64,000 nt of DNA, taken from positions 20,594 through 84,593 of the forward strand of contig JAANDG010000619.1 in assembly GCA_036852015.1 (NCBI GenBank), written 5' to 3'. The notes beneath the pieces were generated by a model, which was given only the letters and a program-made list of their open reading frames with translations, was not told the origin of the DNA and made no database searches. The stretch comes from Pelodera strongyloides. Its lineage: Eukaryota > Nematoda > Chromadorea > Rhabditida > Rhabditidae. The translations under genes were made by a program, and so were the position numbers. Numbering within the stretch: the stretch's first letter is position 1; every line of letters begins with the position of its first letter. Below, piece by piece: positions 35,725 to 46,969 of this stretch.

Positions 35725-38700
35725 TTAAACAAAAATCATTGCGGTTTGGATGACGTCGGTGGCCGTTGCTTCAGTGGATTCAGAAGATGCCTCCGGGGTG
35801 GAAGAAGCAGCAGAATCCGTTGAAGCGGAAGCAAAAGTGGATGAATCTGCTTCGTCAGTCGATGTCGCACTGGTTGACGATGTCTCAACAGTAGAAGAGA
35901 GAATGGTGGAAAGTGAGATTGTCGAAGCAGAAACTGCTGCCGGAGTCGACTGAATCTCGTATCCGAAGCACACGCAAATCAGACGGAACATCAACTCGCG
36001 GCAGTGCGACAACTTGTACTCGTCGGTCTCCGAGCTCAGCAGCAATTCTTGAAGCGAGGAGAATTCCTGAAAGAATTTCTCTTTACATTTCTGGTTTTTC
36101 TGTGTCTGTTTCTGATTTTTTCTTGTATGTATGAGTTTCTGATTTATAAACTTGCAAGTTATTTTTTACATGCTTGAAACTGGGTGAACAATCGCTACTG
36201 TTTTGCCGCGTGTCCAAGATAAAAACAAGTCAACACACATAAATATAACTTGAAATTCTTACCGGCATATCGGTGGAGAGACCGCATTTACTGATGATTG
36301 CCTCAAATACCAGAAGGACATTTTCCCATTTGTCAGTTTCGCATGAACATCCACTCACTGTGATCCCCATGTCAATTAGTGCCTACAAGTAATTGACAAT
36401 CAACAAATCAATACTATGCAAAATGCTACAAATCGAAAATTAGTATACAGTTTCTAGTAAGCGAATGACACGGTGTGGTGTGAAAGGCCAGTACTGCAAA
36501 CATTAGAACTACCATACTAGAGAATAGAAGCCAAAAGTGGGTTCTAATTAAAAATTTTCGTTAGTTCATAAATAATTCGGTATTTCTGATGTCAGTTACC
36601 TACCTGATCCAGAGCCTCCACAATAGTTTGATCAATGACAATGAGCGTGTCAATTATCATTGTGAAAAGGGCATCGGTCCAGTTTTCTGGGAAGTCGGCG
36701 GGCTCGACGGAGGGAGGAGGGCCGGCCTCACCCTGAATATGCATAAGTCACTCTTATCTCTCACAACCTTTTCTACTCATTATTTCTCTTCAAAATTTGC
36801 TCCCACAACTTTATTCAGTGCCCTTCAGTACCACGAAATGAGTCGAAATAGACACAGGCATATGTGGACACATCTTGGGCATTTCTGTCTGAACACAAAC
36901 CGGCAGATTCTTCAAAGCTAAAATTTTTCCCACACAGTCAGTTTACTAGTACTGATCCTATACTGCTACTACTATGATCTTTGTTTCCGAGCTCGGCCTG
37001 CGGAAAAACCAGCTAGTTTTTACTAGTTTCCTACTAGGTTTTTAGTTGGAAAAAGCTCGGAATACGAAAGTTTGTCGGGAAAAGCTCGGAAAATCCACGG
37101 GAAAGGCTCGGAAACGGACAAACAGACAGCTCCCGGGCTAGGCCCTCCTAACTTCCGAGCTCGGCCCGAGAACCTGGAAGTTTCCGAGCTCGGCCCGAGA
37201 ATCATGTCGGAGAATACTCGGGAAATAGGCGGAAAAAGCTCATAAATGCATTTCTCGGAAAAAGCTCGGGATTCATTGACGGAGTCCTGGTCCTCAGGAC
37301 AGAACAATAAATCTGAAGAACAGAAATAAAGAAAGAAAACCCGATTAATGAGCGACATCGCCAAATTAATCAAGTAATTGAAACGTACGTTCTTGATCTT
37401 GACTACACATTCAATAAAGTATTGTGCAATTTGCTCTTGTGTGGCTCCCGGGTTTGCGGTGGTGTATTCCGAAATCATCTAAATGTGTTGTTCATCAAAC
37501 TGGTAATGGCAACGCGAATAATAATACTACATATATAGCTAACAATAAGTACAAGGCTTGACCTCACCAATGCACGTGAATGCTATGGAAATACTCACCA
37601 GACTGATCTGCCACTGAATGTTGATGTTTGAGAGGAAAAGTTCCACCATCGCATCACAGAATCCGATATTTGCAGCGGTGTCGCTGCTGAACTGTGAAGC
37701 GCTTGTTGTGGGCACAGCAGTCGTTGAGATAACCGTTGTCTCGGCAGCAGTAGAGGAAGCAACAGTTGTTTCAGCTTCGGTTGTGGGAAGGGTGGGGACA
37801 GCGGTGGTTTCGACAGGCTGAAATTAAACATTTATGTAAGTTTCTATTGGAAGTTTCAGAAGTAAGAGTAAGTTTTCACGCCTCCCTGCTTTCTAAATAG
37901 TGAAAACCTACCGTGTAATCGGCGACTTCAAAGCAGAAGTAGACCATTTGGATGAGCCAATTGTAGAGTGTGGCCTGGTCCTGGGCATCGCATTCCGTCT
38001 TGATGTTCTCGTAGATCTTAATAAGAATCGGTCAAGATCGCAAATGGTGCGGATTCTCGATAGCCTGGTGGATAGCGTCGTGGACCGATAGACGGAAGAC
38101 GCAGGTTCGGTTTCGCGTCCGAAACACAGCCAGAAACATGAAGAAACAAATGGAGAAAATTTTTTGAATCTTGAATTGAACTTACAGTCTTTCCTTCTCC
38201 TTCCGTACACGATTTTCCCTTTGCTTCAAAGAATTTCTGGCAAATCACTTCGATATTCGCGTATTGATTAGTGGAACATGCTGGGGCTGGGACCGAGGGT
38301 CCTCCGAGACTTGCATTCACAAACTAAAAGAAGAATATATAAGCATTATATAGTGCCAATATCAGGGGGAAAACATCCAATAGGAGGTCTAACGTTCACA
38401 GCATGCGCGCCGGAAAACCATGTTCTAAATGCACGTTCTAAATAGGGTAATATTACATTTTGTGAAGGGTTTTTGGTAGACTTCTCGAGCATTTATAAAA
38501 GTGTAAAGATCACGAACCTGCTCAGTTGCATCACATGTCGAAGAGGCCAGATTGACAGTAATCTTCCAAATGTACTGTACAATAATGTCTGCGAATTGCG
38601 GTGTTCCGCCCTGTTGAAGGGAGGCCTGCGGGCAGTCTCCGGGAGGGGGAGGGGCAGTCTTGTTCCACATCGAACCACACTGGCCCACCAGGGCGACTCC

Positions 38701-39055
38701 CTTTTGGGCACTTGACGCGGTTGGGTTCGCAGACAGGTACGACTGAGCCCAGGCCTCCAGTTGACATACACACGGACGCTGTAAAGTAGAATATAAACTG
38801 TAGTTAGGAGAACTGAGGCCCATTGAAGAGAACACACAAATTAATGCTCACAAACATACAAACTCTAATAAAATCAAATAAACTGACCTCTTGGGTAACG
38901 TTTCCCAGTGCTTCAAAGAAAAGTGAACCTAGATCGACCACATTGTATGTCTTTGTGGGAGCGGGTACCTTCGCCGACTGTGCTACAGTACACAGAGAGA
39001 GGAGAACTGCCAGAACCCTAACCGACGTCATCCCAATCAAGTAACGATACTTCAA
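35725..39055 (-). CDS. Secreted Cys-containing protein with Ser/Thr-rich segments, unknown family
   Basis: Nine exons, all phase 0: 39055-38888, 38778-38518, 38323-38186, 38016-37912, 37817-37599, 37478-37389, 36732-36604, 36382-36263, 36066-35725; 523 aa. It starts with a signal peptide (hydrophobic VRVLAVLLSLC then Ala-rich cleavage region; the Met at residue 9 is an equally good start). It alternates short helical, Cys-bearing modules (PCVCQ, VGQCGSMW, IEVICQKFF, NIKTECDAQ, YFCFEVADY, SGCSCETDKW, FRLICVCFGY) with a Thr/Ser mucin-like linker at about 225-265 and a Ser/Thr-rich tail of about 65 residues. No transmembrane segment after the signal. I do not recognise the family. Exon 4's acceptor (TTATTAAG) is weak. 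Confidence 0.8.
36985..37280. repeat. GAGCTCGG/GAAAAAGCTCGG short-motif repeat in an intron
   Basis: About ten copies of a 10-13 base motif (GAAAAAGCTCGG or its inverse CCGAGCTCGGCC) scattered in both orientations within the intron between exons 6 and 7 of the secreted-protein gene. Strong local fold-back potential. Confidence 0.7.
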
Positions 39056-39628
39056 CTGCCATCTCTTTTATACTAGATCGAGATTTAATATCGCCCCCAG
39101 TTGGACATTTTGTCCACGCAGACCCTATAGAAATTAGTTGAATAGAGAATAACAACACGGTGAACCAGTTGCACATTTAGCCCATTATTATTATTATTAC
39201 TTTTTGTTATTTTTTTCTGTACTAGGATTTGATTGGATTTGTAAAAAAAAAAGTACAAAACTTCGTATATCATGTTTTCAGCCGTTTGTTATCATCAGTT
39301 CTTTCTTCTATCCCTGTCCACAATTTCTTTGTTGTATAGTCTAGACATGTGAGCAGAGTTTTGTTGGTTTGACAGGTACTACTGGACCGTTATCCGCTTC
39401 ACAAACCACGTACCATACCACTTTAATTCTGTTCTTCATAGTTCGTGCAATCCAGCGTGATTTTGAATCCTACTCCGTCATTGTCAGTTCGGGTGTCAGT
39501 TTTGAAACGTATTTGAATTCGGCGTCCGGCCTCTGGTCAAGTTCAATGATGGGTTTTTTTCGCGGACGCGGTCGCAAATGTACACAGCACCATCATCACA
39601 TTTTTTCAATAATATTAACTGTACTCAC
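39056..39628. other. Short intergenic stretch with a possible coding remnant
   Basis: The minus strand about 39559-39455 reads RPRPRKKPIIELDQRPDAEF and on to a stop with protein-like composition. No AG acceptor can open that frame and an in-frame TGA lies just upstream. It may be a decayed exon of the P-loop fragment next to it. Confidence 0.35.
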
Positions 39629-39927
39629 TTCCCAGAACCTGGTTTTCCAAGCAAGTTGAAGAAAGGGAAATCTCCTCCGTTAGTTCTGTCAGCAACGGTC
39701 GTTATTTGTATGGCCATTGTGTTGGAGACAAACGGGTCAGGAGTCTTGTTCTTCTGATCTGAATGGTGCCAGTTCCAGTCTACAACATTCTTCATAAACA
39801 TGTTAGCGACTATGTACTGGGCACGCCGCATAAGCCCACCTGATTCTGCATTCAACCTACAAAAAATCAATAAACCGATGTCTTTATCGTGTGAATTCTT
39901 TGGCTTTAGTTTAAATACCGATGCCAC
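39629..39927 (-). pseudogene. P-loop NTPase gene fragment
   Basis: A minus-strand exon, probably 39856-39629 (acceptor TTTTTTGTAG, donor GTGAGT). It encodes about 75 residues ending FNLLGKPGSGK, a Walker A motif whose Ser/Thr should start the next exon. The preceding residues include YIVANMFMKNVVDWNWHHSD and VADRTNGGDFPF. The frame also stays open upstream to an ATG at 39927. No downstream NTPase exon is found before the secreted-protein gene, so the gene is a fragment or decayed. Family not recognised beyond the P-loop. Confidence 0.5.
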
Positions 39928-39929
39928 CT

Positions 39930-40350
39930 TTAACTAGTTTCCTGGCTGTGGTTTATTTCTACACGAACACTGTATGTGATTTATTGTAGGTGTGTAAGAG
40001 TTCCATTAAAAACATTTATTTCGTTGTAAGTAATCTTAAATATTGCATGCTAACAAGCCGACGGAGGAAGATTAATAACAATTGAGAATGATTTCAGTTA
40101 CACTTTACTATAGAAACAGACATTTTCTGAGAGAAATAGAAATAGTATAGATTGAAAACGGAAATTTGTTGCCTTTTATATTTTTGATTAAGTAGTTAGT
40201 ATGCTTTATTCAACTGTAATACATAATGTGATAAGTATGGTACTTCGCTAAGTTAAGAGGGAGGATTGACCAAGTATTTCCTATATTTATACTTTGTCCA
40301 ATGAAGGAGCCAGTTGGGCATCCATTCCGCTGTCACACTATACATCGAAC
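39930..40350. other. 3' flank of the SH2 kinase gene, no gene seen
   Basis: No further coding exon found. A minus-strand AATAAA (TTTATT at 40205-40210) about 140 bases past the proposed stop could end the kinase transcript. Confidence 0.5.
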
Positions 40351-43300
40351 TCAGCTGTTCGGCACACCAGTCGGCATGTGGTCTAAATAGATAATAGTAG
40401 TCTCAGCCATCCACTGATGAAACTCCGCGGCTCTGATGAGAACATGGTGCAGCTGTGGCGCTTTGTTGTCAGGACACAGAGACGCGGCCAAGTGCGCCAA
40501 ATGGAGTTGAGCGACTTCGCGCAACCACGGCGCACCCCTCGCACATGTTGGCGCAGGTCCCTATGGTTTCGCTGCAATTTTGCGAAATTGCGTGTTGTTA
40601 CCTCTGTTTGTGATCCTTTGTAAAACACTGGAGGGCGACTTTCCACACGTGTTCCGGTGCACTTCCAGGCGTATTCGGATATAATCCTTTCAGCACAGCC
40701 TTTTTCACCTGAAATGGTCATAATACGTCCAAGCTTTTCCTTAACCTGACTAAACTTCCAATTTACCCTTCGTTCCTGTATCTTCAGATAGCAATTTTTT
40801 CGTATGCATTGTGCAAATTAGCGATCGTTCCGAATAGCAATATCTGGATTTGCAAGTCCCCGCTACCTCCACTCATTGATAGATAAAATAACTAGCGATG
40901 TTAAAAGTTGAATTCTAACGGCTCGACCCACATCTTTCGTCTCGGGAATGTCGAAGTAGGGTTCTTTGCCGTCGTTGAATACTTCCCACATGAGAACTCC
41001 GAAACTCCAGACGTCACTCTTTGGGGTGTAGAGACCTCCCTTCAGTGTTTCTGGAGCGAGGTAACGGATAGGTACCTGAACAAGTTTGTATTCTAATTCG
41101 TACTTGCAGCTTGCAGCTGCTTTCACTTCACATCCTATCAGCCTATTCACCTAAAGAATCTTTACCGTTTGTGCTCCTTTGATGTTGGCTCATTATAGTA
41201 CAGTGCCAACAGCTTATGCTCAAGACCTTGTGGCGCTTGCGACCTAATTTCCTTTGAACGTGTATCTTCTGCAGCTGACGGAATCTCACGCACTATGTGG
41301 TCGAAGTGAAGAAAAAAACATTCATCGAAAAAAAAAAAAAACAGGAAAAAAAGAAAAGAATTAAGAGATCCATACCTTTTGCAACTTTTTCACTTTACAT
41401 TCTTCTCCAATGACAGAAAGTCCGAAATCGGAAATCTTGGCCTCATTGTCGAATCCGATCAGCGAGTTTCTAGCGGCGATATCGCGATGGATAATCTAGA
41501 AACAATACTATTTGCTGGGTACCGTACAGCAAACCATCGGGTTCTTTGGCACCGATACAATACACTACTTCCAGGAGCTGGTTGGCAGGACGTTCCATCA
41601 GTTGCTTGCTATTTAAACAGTTACCACAACAATAGTGTTAGCTTAACTATAGATGAAAACAAGCTAAAGAAAACAAACATTTTTGTCGCGCAGGAATGCC
41701 AATCCCTTTGCCGTTCCACAGCAATAGTGGACTCGTTCGCCAACTGATAGCGCTTCAGGACCAGTTTTGGATATTTCGTCCAGAAGGGCTCCTAGAATTA
41801 GTACGCTTACTTTTTATTATTGTCTATTAAATTGCTATATCTTACTGATCTTAATGGGAAAATGTTGCAGAGTTACCGAGAAAACAAGAACCGCGTATCC
41901 CTCACCCATTTTTCGCCGGTTTCAGTGAGCAGGGCATTTATGACAGGAGTTAAAGGAGGAGGCTCACGAGAATGAAGTGCTCAAATAGTTTCCTTTTATC
42001 GAAGGATAATGGGTTTATCTTCCAAAAAACAAGTATTACAAGGTTCAGCGCTTTAGTTTGGAGGAATTAATTAATCTAAGGACTCGAAGTCAAATAAAAT
42101 AACCTATCGTATGCAAGGTAGGTTTCAAAGCTGAACATTCAAATTTACAAGTCATTTTGCAAGCCAGCACAAAATTTGCATGCCCACTATGGAAATCAAC
42201 TATTTTTTACGATCCAAAATTTTGATAGAATTCATAGTTTTATATTGATTTACTCCTTCCAGTTAAAAGCTTTTGCATTGTAAACCATGCCTTTCGGAAC
42301 TTAATACCATCATCTTTCGATAAAAGTAAACCATTTGAGCACTTCATTCTCGTGAGCCTCCTCCTTTAAAGCGAAATACTTGCCGGTTTTTGAAACACAT
42401 CGAGTACACCTGCATTCTTATGCAGCTCATGCAAATGACCATAAATCAGAATAAAAATCGAGCCAAATTCGAGCGAATTAGCATAAATACGTAATAATTC
42501 AGTTGTCCACGATGCGTTTCAAAACCCGGCCGGTATTTCGCTTTAACAAGTTCCCTGAGACTACCTTTACATAATTCCATGAGTATCATGATCGGTGTTT
42601 CATAACAGGCAATTCCCAGAAAATCGACAATATTGTCATTGGACAGTCGCATTGTGCACATCATTTGGGCTTCCTGATAGAAAAATACAAAAAATCTTGA
42701 TAAAGCGCAAAATACTTTTGTTGGTGCTTCTCAGCTTTAACTGAAGCATAAGTGATTAACAGAGGTGCACAAGTGCAAAATAATTATCTCTAGGGTAACT
42801 AGAAACGTTCGTTGACATTCCTTTTTGCATAGAACTTCTCTTATAGGAAATTTGTAATGGCTGGAAATCGTTGTGAGTGTTATGAATAGTATACTTTATT
42901 GGTTTTTTTCTATACTCAAGATATTAAATAAAAGTGCTTTTTTTGCTAGTGGTTTCGGAAACAAAAATACCTAAATAGAGAAGCCTCACCTTTAATAGTT
43001 GCTCATTCTCAGCTTCTGTGATATTTCGTGAGTTAAGGATCTTCACTGCCACCTTAAAGGGACAGGCCCATCAAAGTAAACCTATATTTACGACGTATTC
43101 ATAATGTGTATAGAGCATTTTTATTACAATATATATAAACCAAATTTCACCTACTTTCGCCCTCGAGGACTTTTTCCGATGTGCTCATCATCATATGTAT
43201 ACCGTAAAACTGCAGAGATCGAAGCTGTCTACGCAAATTTATCAATAAATTAAAATGCGAGCTAGATTTGCATGTACACCTTGGAAGTCTGCAGCTTTAT

Positions 43301-46300
43301 GGTATACATATGATGATGAGCACATCGGAAAAAGTCCTCGAGGGCGAAAGTAGGAGAAATTTGGTTTGTATATATTGTAATAAAAATGCTTTATATACAT
43401 TATGAACGTTTCGTAAATATAGGTTTACTTTGATGGGCCTGTCCCTTTAAACGTCTCAATTCTGAATACTGGATACCTATTATAGGATTTACGTTACCTC
43501 GTATTAAAGCGCAAGTTATCTCACCAGCTACTTACTCTTCAACCCTTTTTACTTTATCAAATTGCCATATAAATTAATTATAATTCTTGAAAGGCATATT
43601 AATTTTCCAAGACTGGTTAAAAATCCAATTTCTGACCGGAACATGTTTATAGAATCCAGTACGCATTGTTCCCCTGAAAACTTCTCCGAACGCACCATCT
43701 CCAAGGCGTTTTATTCTGAAATAAAGGTTTGCGCGCAAAATCACAAAGGCGGAAACATGTTCATGTAAATCTATGCAATAAAAGAAAATCATCCCATAGA
43801 GTAGAAGCAAGTCGAGTGTTAGAGTGTTTTTCTCGAAAAGTAAATACAAATGGGGTTGAGCATCATCAGTAGAAGCTTTTTCGTTGTCTCATTGCGTTAC
43901 ACGACTTATTGTTAAATGTGTTTGTGAAGCAATCATTTGTTTGTGTATTGGACTGATGTGTACTGCGAGAAGCTACGTCTGCGCGGAAACACTTGCCTGC
44001 AAATTTGTTCGTGATTAACTTCAAAATCGGCTTTCAGAATCGGCCTGTTCAGGATAAGTTTCTTATTGTTTCTGTCGAGTGCTACCTTATTGTCACGATG
44101 ATAGGCGATCAAACCTGAAAATAACAAAAAAGTACTACCGGATGCTCCTTGAGAGCCCAGTACTCATGTAAATACACAGTAGACTTTATTCTACAACAAA
44201 ACAGAGATCAATTACGTATATATTTCCTTACGCATATAAAAATGTACGAGGTACGATAGGGTTTCAAATATTTTTTTTGTCTTGGCATAAACCAAAGTCT
44301 AAGTTGCGTCTTACGAACGTTAGAGGAACCCATATCGATCATACCTGCTGGCGAAGCAAACGCCACTTCGTTCACGTAGTAAACTTTGGTTCGTCTCGAA
44401 TAACGAATCAGAACTTCCTCAATGTGATTTTTGTCGTAAATGAGGATCACATACTTGCGCTACAAAGGTTAATAATATAGCACACTTGGGTGGTGGCCCA
44501 CTTGTTCTAGTGATGCCCATTTTCTGAATTATATTTGGTTTATATTACATTGATCAAAGTTTATTAAAACCTACGAATGCAGCCTTGGACTTCATCCCAA
44601 TGTTAATCTTCTGCAATTGGCGGACGAGAAAATCACCTAAAACTTACAAAATGTTTACCGTATTGATTACACATCCCTCTCCATGCACGTCAATATTTCA
44701 TACCCGCTTGGTGCCCTACCGGTAAGGTCGATAAGGTCTACTAACGGGAAGACCGTAAGCATACCACCATCATGGTGTTCCTAACTGCTATTACCGAATT
44801 AGTATGAAATACGTGTTCAGTATAGCCTAAGGGTAAAGTCTTACCATGTTGGGCGCCTTCGAATAGTGCAACTGCTCTTTCTTGTGTGATGAAACCGTGA
44901 AAGTACAATTCTGCTTGTATTGTGGAGAGACCGCCGGCCTAAACATGTTATAACTATCATTCAGAGAACGGAAAATAAGTTATGTAAACTTTCTTCTTCA
45001 GAAAGAACTTAAGAAACATTAACGTAGATGTTGCATTACATTGTGCCCTAAGGCATAAAGACCTAAAGTTATATGTTCCCAATCACGAGACACCATGGAC
45101 ACACATAGTTTGCCTCCGAAAATCTTAGTATGAGATTGGCCTTGCTCTCAGGTGCACCAGAAATGGTGAGCCGATCCCTTGACTTTCGATAAACGGGCCA
45201 ATAAAGTGCCGGCTAATAGCATACCTCAGTATCTCGGATTCTCCGGTATCTGTACATAACAGTTCCTCTCCCCAACGCTGCTTGTTGTTGCTGAAATTCA
45301 AACGAAATAAACATATGCGCAAAATACAACTTCTAGGTAGTAAGTTTAAGGGCAGAGAGATAAGGATAAGGAACTAATCAAGCAATTCCTGAAAGGAATT
45401 TTGCTGGTTTAATATGCACACCTTCAAGTAACAAATAATGATAAACAAAGGCAAAAGAAGCTGTATTCCTTGTTATGGAGCCCTGTGGCAGTATGCACGA
45501 ACAGCGGGAACCTCCCAGGGTGGGAGATTTTGTATCTGTGTGTCTCTGATTCGTGTGTTCCCTCTCTTTCTCACACCTCCCACTGGGAGGTTGGGAGCTT
45601 CCCGGCGCGTGCGTGCATACGGCCACTGAAGGATATGCATGGCTTTAATTCCTTGATTGATCCTCACCAAACAATCAGTAGTTTGATTGAGAACATCTGC
45701 CGATGGAGCCTTGTCTTTCACTTTCTTCTTTGATTTTGTCGATTTTGTGGACTTTTGTGAAGCCATGGATCTGAGCGAATAAACTTATTGAATGATCAAT
45801 TTCTTAGAAATAATCCCACAACAAAATTCCAAACAACGCCGCGCGACAAGAGAAAAACGATGCCAAGTAAAACACCGAAAACTGACTTATCCAACTTGTC
45901 CTTGTCCTTGTTGCCCGATTTCGAACGATGTGAGCGTGCACTGGCTTGAGTTCCCTCAAGGTTAAGAGCCAAGCGCTAAATACTTGTGAGTAAAAAGAGT
46001 AAACGGAGTTTAACCTAGCAAATTAGAACAGCAAGTTGAGCCACACCATAGAGGTCTCAATGGTCACAGGGCATGTGAACGTATTCACCAACAGCGGAAT
46101 TTTTTTCTTTCTCCCGAATAGCACTGGGAGGTTGGGAACATAATCCAAATGTTCAAGTATACGGCCCAATATGTGCATTTAAAATAATTCATGAAAGGTT
46201 ACGGTGTGGCTTATCATTGTACTGTGCGCTTGCCCCAATCGATTTTTAAGAAAATATTAGTATTATTGTTAGTTGTGTAAAATAAAGATGAAAAAAGGAG

Positions 46301-46969
46301 AATAATAGAGTTTGTTTCGGAAGCTCGAAACTGCCCAAAAATAATTCAGCGCGGCTTTCTTTAAAGCGAAATACCGGTCGGTTCTAGAAACACAGTGGAC
46401 CAGCACTAGTATGCAGCTTATGCATATGAAAATTAATTTGAATCAAAAATCGAGGTAAATTCGAGTAAAATATCATTAATACGTAAGATTCAGTTGTCCA
46501 CGATGTTATAAAAAACCGGCCGGCAATTCGCTTTAACGAAGGGGGAAACCACGGTACGATAAAGAAACGTAACACTATCGTGTTTGCATGTACACTCAAC
46601 GTCTCTGTCGGAAACTAGGAAGAGCTGTTGTTGGTTTGTTTCCCAGTTTCGTGTTTCCGAAAGCAGTTAAGTACTCGGGTAAACTTCGGTTTTTACTTGT
46701 CAAACAAATGTTTGCTTCTATGTCTATGACCTTATGCTAATTTTAATTTGGCTCTAATTCGGTTCATATTTTCTTGTAAACCTAGAAAAAATTCAATCTT
46801 TAAATCCATCTAGCGTTCTTTCTATCTGTTTCCGACATTTTATTTTGTTCTAACTCGAAGCAGCATGGAATTCTGATTCGAATGATGCCTTTGAATCGAA
46901 AATCAACCTGACAAGTAAAAACCGAAATAATTCCAAATACTCTATGAAGAATGGACTTACCGCGCTCAT
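40351..46969 (-). CDS. SH2 domain non-receptor tyrosine kinase, nematode Fer/SPE-8-like group
   Basis: Sixteen exons: 46969-46961, 45975-45887, 45770-45668, 45290-45225, 44938-44845, 44636-44575, 44459-44345, 44114-43997, 43715-43637, 43052-42990, 42673-42565, 41791-41679, 41495-41376, 41075-40920, 40708-40602, 40537-40351; about 529 aa. It has a Lys/Ser-rich N-terminus (1-95), an SH2 domain (about 98-205) with YFHGFIT and GDFLVR (phosphotyrosine-binding Arg126), and a kinase domain with GDGAFG (224-229), VAVK (Lys249), HRDIAARN (Asp345), DFG (363) and APE (387-389). The F-BAR part of true Fer/Fes is absent, as in the expanded nematode SH2-kinase group. Exon 1 codes only three residues. The 44114-43997 exon ends at a GC donor. 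The last exon fits by frame (WLREVAQLHL) but has a weak acceptor; reading on instead stops right after HKQR. Confidence 0.87.
41954..42365. mobile_element. 412-bp MITE (family F) in kinase intron
   Basis: Inverted ends AGGAGGAGGCTCACGAGAAT and matching inverse, about 50 bp long. TTAA at 41950-41953 and 42366-42369. The right TTAA is shared with the next MITE. Confidence 0.88.
42370..42542. mobile_element. Family A MITE abutting family F MITE
   Basis: 173 bp between TTAA at 42366-42369 and 42543-42546. Ends AGCGAAATACTTGCCGG and inverted AGCGAAATACCGGCCGG. It inserted at the TTAA flanking the neighbouring MITE, or the reverse. The next coding exon ends only 19 bases away. Confidence 0.88.
43058..43446. 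mobile_element. 389-bp family C MITE abutting a coding exon
   Basis: Ends AGGGACAGGCCCATCAAAG and its inverse. TTAA at 43054-43057 and 43447-43450. On the gene strand its end reads GGGCCTGTCCCTTTAAG, and the exon starting VAVK follows at once, so the duplicated TTAA plus one G forms the 3' splice site. The same element, also 389 bp, is in the satellite at 60596-60984. Confidence 0.92.
45485..45626. mobile_element. 142-bp MITE related to 1130-1268, in kinase intron
   Basis: Inverted ends GTGGCAGTATGCACG and GTGGCCGTATGCACG, with GGGAACCTCCCA-type blocks inside. It lies 41 bases downstream of the third exon's donor. Target duplication not resolved. A further partial relative lies at about 46079-46167. 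Confidence 0.65.
46365..46532. mobile_element. Family A MITE in first kinase intron
   Basis: 168 bp between TTAA at 46361-46364 and 46533-46536. Ends AGCGAAATACCGGTCGG and inverted AGCGAATTGCCGGCCGG. Confidence 0.85.

Noticed and set aside
35455..35823. Cys/Val-rich frames on the plus strand
   Set aside because: They are translations of a TG-rich tract and the antisense of the Ser/Thr-rich tail of the secreted protein.
38000..38130. Selenocysteine at the in-frame TGA of the secreted protein
   Set aside because: A splice acceptor after the TGA gives an intact protein and no SECIS-like hairpin was identified; chance frame is simpler.
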